Source: Thermoactinomyces intermedius
Lineage (GTDB): Bacteria; Bacillota; Bacilli; Thermoactinomycetales; Thermoactinomycetaceae
DNA: 64,000 bases
Assembly: GCF_016055025.1 (NCBI RefSeq)
Contig: NZ_JAECVW010000001.1
Strand: one strand, 5' to 3'
Within the stretch, counting starts at the first letter, position 1. Each line of letters opens with the position of its first letter. Positions 58,847 through 64,000 of this stretch are shown here, piece by piece. The position numbers were made by a program, and so were the translations under genes. The notes under the pieces were generated by a model that was not told the origin of the DNA, searched no databases, and was given only the letters and a program-made list of their open reading frames with translations.

Positions 58847-60301
58847 TTCAATCACCCGGATCATTTTCACGTTCGGATCTTCCGTTCCTTTGACAGGCAA
58901 TCCGGCTTGAATGTGCTTTTTGATATAGTCGATGTTTTCTTCCGTGATCCGTTCCCCCGGCGCAAAAACAGGGATCCCGGGCGGATAAATCATGATGAAT
59001 TCGGCGCTGATTCTTCCGGCGGCTTCTTCCAACGGAACCGACACCGTCGGGCTGTAAAACGCTTCGCGCGGCGACAGAACCAGTTCCGGAATTTCCGGGG
59101 TTTGAATGGGAACATGATTGGAACGTCCGGGTTGATAAAAATGATCGGATAAATCCTGAAGGGCATCTATTAACGGAAGGATCGTTTCTTCGTTGTCACC
59201 GGGCGTGACCAGACACAAAATGTTGTATAAATCGCTCAACTCGACTTCAATGCGATGATGTTCCCGCAACCATTTTTCTGCATCATATCCGGTGATGCCC
59301 AAGTGTTTTAAATGGATGAGCAGTTTGGTTTCATCGATGTCATACAATGCATCACTTCCCAGCCATTCTCTCCCGATGCAATGCAGCCCGGGGATTTCAT
59401 TGATCCGTTTTCTTGCCGTATCGGCCCAATACAGTGTTTGTTCAATGATCTCACTGCCGTTGACGGCCAGATAACGGCGGGCCGTATCAAGGGATGCCAA
59501 AAGCGGATAGGAAGTGGAGGTGGTCGTCAACATGCTGATAATGGCTTGCACCCGGTGGGGATTGACCAGTCCTTCCCGCAAGTTGAGCACTGAGCTTTGC
59601 GTGAGCGATCCGCCCAATTTGTGGACACTGGTTGCGGCCATGTCCGCACCGGCATCCATTGCCGACAAAGGCAACCGGTCATGAAAATGGGTGAGCACGC
59701 CGTGTGCTTCATCCACCAAAACGGGAATGCCGTGCCGGTGGACAACCTCGACAATTTCTCGCAGATTCCCGGCGATACCGTAATAAGTGGGATTGATGAC
59801 CAGCACCGCTTTGGCATCCGGATGTTGGTTCAGCGCTTTTTGCACCTGACATGCGGTGATGCCGTGGGCGATTCCGAGCCGTTCATCCATTTCCGGGTGG
59901 ACAAAAACCGGGTAAGCACCAGCCAGAATAATGGCGGTGATCACGGATTTGTGCACGTTTCTTGGCACAATGATTTTTTCTCCCGGACGGACGACGGACA
60001 TCACCATGCTCATGATCGCTCCGCTGGTTCCCTGGACGGAAAAGAAGGTGTGGTCGGCCCCGAAGGCTTCGGCAGCCAGCTCCTGAGCTTCCTTGATCGC
60101 CCCTTTGGGAAGATGCAAATCATCCAATGGCTCTATGTTAATGAGGTCGATCGACAGGATGTTCGACCCGACAAACTGACGAAATTCCGGATCCATTCCC
60201 TGCCCTTTTTTATGGCCGGGGATGTGGAATTGCAGCGGTTTTTTTTGTGAGTGTTCAATCAGCTTGGAAAACAGTGGTGTTTGATATTGTCTTTGATTCA
60301 T
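58844..60301 (-). CDS. speA: Orn/Lys/Arg decarboxylase family protein (SpeA/YaaO-like)
   Basis: 485 residues. Fold type I PLP decarboxylase: HIPGHKKGQGMDPEF near the N-terminus, SVQGTSGAIMSMVMSVV, NPTYYGIAGNL, VLVDEAHGVLTHFH, and the PLP lysine in AATSVHKLGGSLTQSSVL (about residue 230). The length fits the short Bacillus type, arginine decarboxylase SpeA (agmatine for polyamines) or the related YaaO; substrate choice is by homology. No speE/speB is adjacent. Upstream ribosome-binding site is weak (aaaggcagg). Confidence 0.88.
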   Translation of the reverse strand: MNQRQYQTPLFSKLIEHSQKKPLQFHIPGHKKGQGMDPEFRQFVGSNILSIDLINIEPLDDLHLPKGAIKEAQELAAEAFGADHTFFSVQGTSGAIMSMVMSVVRPGEKIIVPRNVHKSVITAIILAGAYPVFVHPEMDERLGIAHGITACQVQKALNQHPDAKAVLVINPTYYGIAGNLREIVEVVHRHGIPVLVDEAHGVLTHFHDRLPLSAMDAGADMAATSVHKLGGSLTQSSVLNLREGLVNPHRVQAIISMLTTTSTSYPLLASLDTARRYLAVNGSEIIEQTLYWADTARKRINEIPGLHCIGREWLGSDALYDIDETKLLIHLKHLGITGYDAEKWLREHHRIEVELSDLYNILCLVTPGDNEETILPLIDALQDLSDHFYQPGRSNHVPIQTPEIPELVLSPREAFYSPTVSVPLEEAAGRISAEFIMIYPPGIPVFAPGERITEENIDYIKKHIQAGLPVKGTEDPNVKMIRVIE

Positions 60302-60382
60302 TGCTGTTGCCTGCCTTTACAAGTAAATCATGCACGACCGTTAGTATAACAAAAAGCATTCTTAAACAAAAGAAAAAAATCC

Positions 60383-60417
60383 ATAAAAAAACCTGCAAAA
60401 CCCTCAGGATTGCAGGC
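60383..60417 (-). terminator. Intrinsic terminator of the YktB gene (minus strand)
   Basis: On the minus strand cctgcaa/ttgcagg is followed by seven T; it lies just after the yktB-like stop. Confidence 0.8.
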
Positions 60418-60427
60418 AAGAATCAAG

Positions 60428-61048
60428 TCAGGAAGAAACTGCCAACCGATACAAAGGATAAAGCGTTTGAAAAGCCGATTCACTGCGTTGGATGATTTCT
60501 TCGCCTTTTAAGGTAACCGCTTCTTCCCGGGGGATGAGAATTCCGCACAAAAACTCGGCTTTTTTCACCTTTTCCAGGCGGTCCAACCCTTTTTCCACAT
60601 CCCAATCCTTTTTGGGAGTGGTTTTGGGAACGGTGTGATCTTCCGAAATGTGGAAGTGGTCAGGAATCGCCGGCCAGATTTCGTCCAATTGCGCACGAAG
60701 GCTGCGGGCAAAATCGGGTTTGCGGCCGCATTCATAAATCAAAGCAAACCAGATGAAAAGATGCGTGTCGCGGATTCCCAGTTGAAAGTGCGGATGGGCT
60801 TTATACCCGCGTTTGTTGGCGGCCCAGGCCATCCAAGTTTCATCTGGCGGATTCACGGTCCGGCGGGCATGTTTTGCAATGTGCAGATAAAAAGGTTCCC
60901 CGATCATTTGCTCAAGAAACGGGGTGATTTGTTCCCCGATGCTTTCAAATTTCGGCCGGATCCGTTTCTTTAACTCTTCCATGCGTTCTTCAAGGCCGTT
61001 TACCTGAAAGACGGCAAAATCTTCTTCCGTAAACGAAGGAATTGCCAT
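60428..61048 (-). CDS. yktB: DUF1054 family protein YktB
   Basis: 206 residues, ATG 61048 after aaaggtggtgaacatcg on the minus strand. FTEEDFAVFQVNGLEERMEELKKRIRPKFESIG, HIAKHARRTVNPPDETWMAWAANKRGYKAHPHFQLGIRDTHLFIWFALIYEC is the YktB/DUF1054 signature. A cytosolic Bacillales family of unknown function. It shares an upstream region with a plus-strand small gene. Confidence 0.85.
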   Translation of the reverse strand: MAIPSFTEEDFAVFQVNGLEERMEELKKRIRPKFESIGEQITPFLEQMIGEPFYLHIAKHARRTVNPPDETWMAWAANKRGYKAHPHFQLGIRDTHLFIWFALIYECGRKPDFARSLRAQLDEIWPAIPDHFHISEDHTVPKTTPKKDWDVEKGLDRLEKVKKAEFLCGILIPREEAVTLKGEEIIQRSESAFQTLYPLYRLAVSS

Positions 61049-61141
61049 CGATGTTCACCACCTTTTTTCCGTTTTGATCACTATCTTACCACAAGGCCAT
61101 TTCATTCTGAAAATCATCCACATTGTCAAGTGTCGTTCCGT

Positions 61142-61169
61142 TTGCAAGTTTTTAAGCATAGATTATAGA
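61142..61169 (+). promoter_or_regulatory. Probable promoter for the small gene at 61315
   Basis: TTGCAA, 16 nt, TATAGA, leaving a leader of about 140 nt that contains several short inverted repeats. Confidence 0.45.
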
Positions 61170-61314
61170 AAATCAGGACCTCGGATTCCGCGGGGACAAA
61201 AACGTTTTTTCCGGGCAGGTTTATTTCTTGAAAAACAGGCAATGCTGTAGCCAAGCAACAAGATGGCAGGCATCCTAAGATACCCGATTAAAAAATAAGG
61301 GGTGTAGCGGAACC

Positions 61315-61506
61315 ATGGAGGATTTGATGAAGGCTTACCGTTGTCGGGATGCGGAAGAAAGGATCCTGGTGTTGAGAATGGAGTTGGATTATGAGTTGTT
61401 GAACCTGTACGACGCTCTCAAAGAGAACCATCCCCATAAAATCGACCAATGCAAAGCGCGACTGGAGGAAATCAGAAAAGAGATGATGATGCTGGAAGCA
61501 TTATGA
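61315..61506 (+). CDS. Small hypothetical protein
   Basis: 63 residues from ATG 61315 (aaggggtgtagcggaacc upstream; a second ATG at 61327 is possible). Predicted as two charged helices (EERILVLRMELDYELLNLYDAL and KIDQCKARLEEIRKEMMML), perhaps a helical hairpin. No known family. A long leader precedes it. Confidence 0.6.
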   Translation: MEDLMKAYRCRDAEERILVLRMELDYELLNLYDALKENHPHKIDQCKARLEEIRKEMMMLEAL

Positions 61507-61515
61507 TTTGCATCC

Positions 61516-61542
61516 GGACCCGCTCACGTGGGTCTCTTATTT
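61516..61542 (+). terminator. Weak terminator-like hairpin
   Basis: gacccgc/gtgggtc with a four-base loop, then tcttattta. Confidence 0.5.
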
Positions 61543-61836
61543 ATGGCGGAAAATTATTTAAATATTATAAAAATTAAAAGGAATGAGAATTGTTGATCGT
61601 GCAAAGACCGGCAAAAGGCTCAACCTGCTGAAGATGTATATAAGCATATCTGTGGAATATATTCATATATCAATCCGCTTGATGCTTAGTTGTGTCTGTT
61701 ATAAAACAATTTCGTCTATTTATCCAAGACAGGAAACGGGTCTGATTTTGTCGAAACTGTTACATGCAAGAATTTTTACAGAGATAATGCACTTTTAATT
61801 TAAGACATCCAGAATCCGATTTGAGGAGGCGTTGGA
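61543..61836. other. AT-rich gap upstream of pepA
   Basis: About 290 nt of AT-rich sequence. A 71-codon plus-strand frame at 61583 lacks a ribosome-binding site and has unusual composition, so I do not call it. The promoter of pepA presumably lies here, but no clear -35/-10 pair was found. Confidence 0.5.
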
Positions 61837-63327
61837 ATGGAATGGAAATTGACGAGAGAACCGCTTGCTTCATTGTCTGCGGATGCGATTGTGGTTTTTC
61901 ATTTTCAAAAGCGCGAATCCTTGTTGGGCGTCACCCGGGAAATCGATGAAGCACTCGGTTTTCGAATTTCCAATCTCATTTCGCTGGGGGAAATCACCGG
62001 AAAGTTCGGCGGGATTACGACTCTTCACAATTGGGGGAAAATTCCGTCCGGTCGTGTCTTTGTCGTCGGGTTGGGCAAAGAGGACAAACTGGATTTGCCG
62101 GCGTTTAAAGATGCCGTGGCGGCCGTGGCCCGCACCGCCAAAAAGAAAGGCATTGACAGTTTGGGAATCGGTTGTCCCTCCTTGGTCATTGAAAGATACA
62201 ATCCGGTTGATGTCGTACAATCGGTTGTTGAAGGCATGGAATTGGGCACTTATGAGCATCACACCTATAAACAAGAGCAATCGAAAAAGAAAATCAACGC
62301 GGTTTGGATTTCTGACGCAACGCTCCGGGAACCAGCGTTTGAAGCCGGAAAACAACGCGGCCAAATCTTTTCCAGGGCCACCAATTACGCCCGTTATCTG
62401 GTGCATGAACCGAGCAACCGCATGACTCCGGACCAATTGGCCGACGAAGCAAGAAAAATCGCCGAAAAACGCAATTTGAAAGCCGAGATCATCACCAACG
62501 GCCGGTTGGAGGAGCTGGGGATGAGCGGGTTATTGAGTGTGGCGCAAGCCGGAGCCCATGATCCGTACATGCTTGTGCTGACGTATCAAGGTGAGCCGGA
62601 CAGCCAGGAAATGCTGGGGCTGATTGGAAAAGGAATCACGTTCGACTCCGGAGGATTGCAAATTAAACCGGCACGCGGGATGGAGGAAATGAAAGACGAC
62701 ATGGCCGGGGCGGCGGCGGTCCTGGCGGCGATGGATGCCATCGGGGAATTGCAGCCGCACTGTAATGTATGCGCTGTCATTCCGGTGTGCGAAAACGGAG
62801 TGGGCACGAAAGCATACCGTCCCGGCGATGTGATTTCCACCTTCAGCGGCAAGACGGTTGAAATCCAACACACCGATGCGGAAGGCAGAGTGGTGTTGGC
62901 CGATGCGATCGCTTATGCAAAACGGCTGGGAGTGACCCGGATCGTTGACGTTGCAACGTTAACCGGGGCGATTCAAGTGGCGTTGGGTTATGAAGTGACC
63001 GGTTTGATGAGCAATGATGAAGAGTGGGCGGAGGAAGTGAAAGCAGCCGCACGCATCGCGGGGGAACGGGTATGGGAGCTTCCGTTGTACGAAGAATATG
63101 ATGAATATCTGAAGAGCGATATTGCCGACTTGAAAAATGAAGGAGGTTTTCCGGCCGGAGCCATCCAGGGGGGCATGTTTTTAAAAGCTTTTGCCGGAGA
63201 CACCCCGTTTGTCCATTTGGATATCGGCGGAACGGTGCAGGCCCCCAAAGAAAAAGGGATTTTTGTCAAAGGGGCAACCGGCGTGATGGCGCGCACGTTG
63301 ATCCAACTTGCCGTCCGGTTGGGATGA
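61837..63327 (+). CDS. pepA: Leucyl aminopeptidase (M17)
   Basis: 496 residues, ATG after gatttgaggaggcgttgg. N-terminal macro-like domain (about 1-160), then the M17 catalytic domain: LIGKGITFDSGGLQIKPARGMEEMKDDMAGAAAVL (Lys and Asp metal ligands), PVCENGVG, and the signature loop IQHTDAEGRVVLADAIAYA with the metal-binding Asp and Glu and catalytic Arg. In most M17 enzymes this loop reads NTDAEGR; here the first residue is His. Cytosolic hexamer that trims N-terminal residues. Confidence 0.95.
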   Translation: MEWKLTREPLASLSADAIVVFHFQKRESLLGVTREIDEALGFRISNLISLGEITGKFGGITTLHNWGKIPSGRVFVVGLGKEDKLDLPAFKDAVAAVARTAKKKGIDSLGIGCPSLVIERYNPVDVVQSVVEGMELGTYEHHTYKQEQSKKKINAVWISDATLREPAFEAGKQRGQIFSRATNYARYLVHEPSNRMTPDQLADEARKIAEKRNLKAEIITNGRLEELGMSGLLSVAQAGAHDPYMLVLTYQGEPDSQEMLGLIGKGITFDSGGLQIKPARGMEEMKDDMAGAAAVLAAMDAIGELQPHCNVCAVIPVCENGVGTKAYRPGDVISTFSGKTVEIQHTDAEGRVVLADAIAYAKRLGVTRIVDVATLTGAIQVALGYEVTGLMSNDEEWAEEVKAAARIAGERVWELPLYEEYDEYLKSDIADLKNEGGFPAGAIQGGMFLKAFAGDTPFVHLDIGGTVQAPKEKGIFVKGATGVMARTLIQLAVRLG

Positions 63328-63415
63328 GGGGATCTTTTTTTCCGGAGTGACAAGGAATGCCGAGGCAGCGTGTGGAAATCAACAGGAAAGAACGAAAGCA
63401 TTGTGGGTGGAATCG

Positions 63416-64000
63416 GTGAGTTTGACCAAAGTGTTTGCCCACCGGGGCTTTTCGGGGGCGGCTCCGGAAAATACGTTGTCTGCCTTTGAAAAAGCCGTGG
63501 AAGCCAAGTCGGACGGCGTGGAGTTGGATGTGCATTTAAGCCGCGACGGGCATGTGATTGTGATGCATGATGAAACAGTGGACCGTACCACCGACGGAAC
63601 CGGATGGATCAAAGACATGACGCTGGCAGAGCTGAAACAACTGGATAGCGGAAGTTGGTTTCATCCGTCCTTTCAAAACGAGCCTGTCCCCACATTGGGT
63701 GAAGTGCTGGAAAGGCTTGAGGGGGCTTTCGTTGAGATCAACATTGAGCTGAAAAACGGCATCATCCGGTATCCCGGATTGGAACAAAAAGTGATTGCGG
63801 AAGTGGAACGGTTTCAAGTGCAAGATCGGGTCATTCTCTCTTCCTTCCGGCATGATTCGCTGTTGGCTGTGAAACAAGCCCGTCCCGACATGCAAACCGG
63901 AGCGCTTTATGTCTGCGGGATGGTCGATCCTTGGGTGTATGCAAAGTATTTGGGGGTGGATGCGGTTCATCCGTACCATCGGGCTGTCACCGCTGAGATG
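63416..64000 (+). CDS. Glycerophosphodiester phosphodiesterase (3'-truncated by window edge)
   Basis: 195 codons from GTG 63416 (gtgggtggaatcg upstream) with no stop before the window ends; the family is about 240-250 residues, so about 50 are missing. GDPD TIM-barrel marks: VFAHRGFSGAAPENTLSAFEKAVEA, DGVELDVHLSRDGHVIVMHDETVDRTTDGTG (catalytic His and Glu, Asp ligands), INIELKNG and VILSSFRHDSLLAVKQARP. Releases glycerol-3-phosphate from glycerophosphodiesters. No signal peptide, so cytosolic. Confidence 0.93.
   Translation, partial: MSLTKVFAHRGFSGAAPENTLSAFEKAVEAKSDGVELDVHLSRDGHVIVMHDETVDRTTDGTGWIKDMTLAELKQLDSGSWFHPSFQNEPVPTLGEVLERLEGAFVEINIELKNGIIRYPGLEQKVIAEVERFQVQDRVILSSFRHDSLLAVKQARPDMQTGALYVCGMVDPWVYAKYLGVDAVHPYHRAVTAEM

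Noticed and set aside
61583..61798. 71-codon plus-strand frame
   Set aside because: No ribosome-binding site, odd composition (many Ile, Ser, Tyr) in an AT-rich gap; likely chance.

Overview
The window looks like a chromosomal segment of a spore-forming Bacilli member, most plausibly a thermophilic Thermoactinomycetaceae-type organism. The support is a secreted thermitase-like S8 protease, a YhcN-type spore lipoprotein, GpsB, a comG operon followed by yqzE, an SR1P-type peptide behind CcpN-like sites, many small Bacillales-specific families (YugP, YktB, YjcF/YjcG, DUF1885, DUF3055), strong Shine-Dalgarno sites, and frequent TTG and GTG starts. The species is inferred, not proven. One feature is at odds with a textbook Bacillus: the RNase P RNA reads as the ancestral type A, not the Bacillus type B.

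Layout. 0-8.7 kb: partial GNAT, hppD, M1-type peptidase, trmK-nif3, rnpB, M42 peptidase, DedA, GNAT. 8.7-11.7 kb: thiamine-thiazole operon tenI-thiO-thiS-thiG behind a TPP riboswitch with terminator. 11.7-16.5 kb: divergent FtsW/RodA-type genes, a CPA2 antiporter and the YugP protease. 16.5-27.7 kb: spore lipoprotein, gpsB, an orphan OppA, tRNA-Gly, O-methyltransferase, carbonic anhydrase, msrA, CHY zinc finger, cysteine desulfurase-thiI, rocB, terC. 27.7-32.6 kb: tRNA-Gln, then the complete comGA-comGG set and yqzE, for a competence pseudopilus. 32.6-42.6 kb: ispG, glutamine-amidotransferase-like hydrolase, a VanW protein, a 3D-domain lipoprotein, an unusual SEC-C protein with a nearby paralogous gene, PHP phosphoesterase, YjcF/YjcG. 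42.6-46.7 kb: four tRNAs, lipoprotein, alpha/beta hydrolase, AviRa-like rRNA methyltransferase, thermitase-like protease. 47-50.6 kb: deoR, pdp, deoC, cdd (deoxynucleoside salvage). 50.6-53.3 kb: a 27-codon ORF translationally coupled to an ATP-grasp ligase, then a DUF819 membrane protein. 53.4-58.8 kb: rmuC with an amber stop before its conserved tail, a small exported-peptide gene, PAP2, an XRE-TPR (RRNPP-like) regulator, DUF1885, DUF3055, SR1P. 58.8-64 kb: arginine-decarboxylase family enzyme, YktB, leucyl aminopeptidase and a truncated glycerophosphodiester phosphodiesterase.

How parts fit. The thi operon and the cysteine desulfurase/ThiI pair both serve thiazole and 4-thiouridine sulfur chemistry. 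The deo genes form one DeoR-controlled catabolic unit. The orphan OppA, the secreted small peptide and the TPR regulator could form a peptide-signalling circuit (inference). No insertion sequence, prophage or CRISPR array was seen. Genes are densely packed and mostly separated by clear intrinsic terminators.
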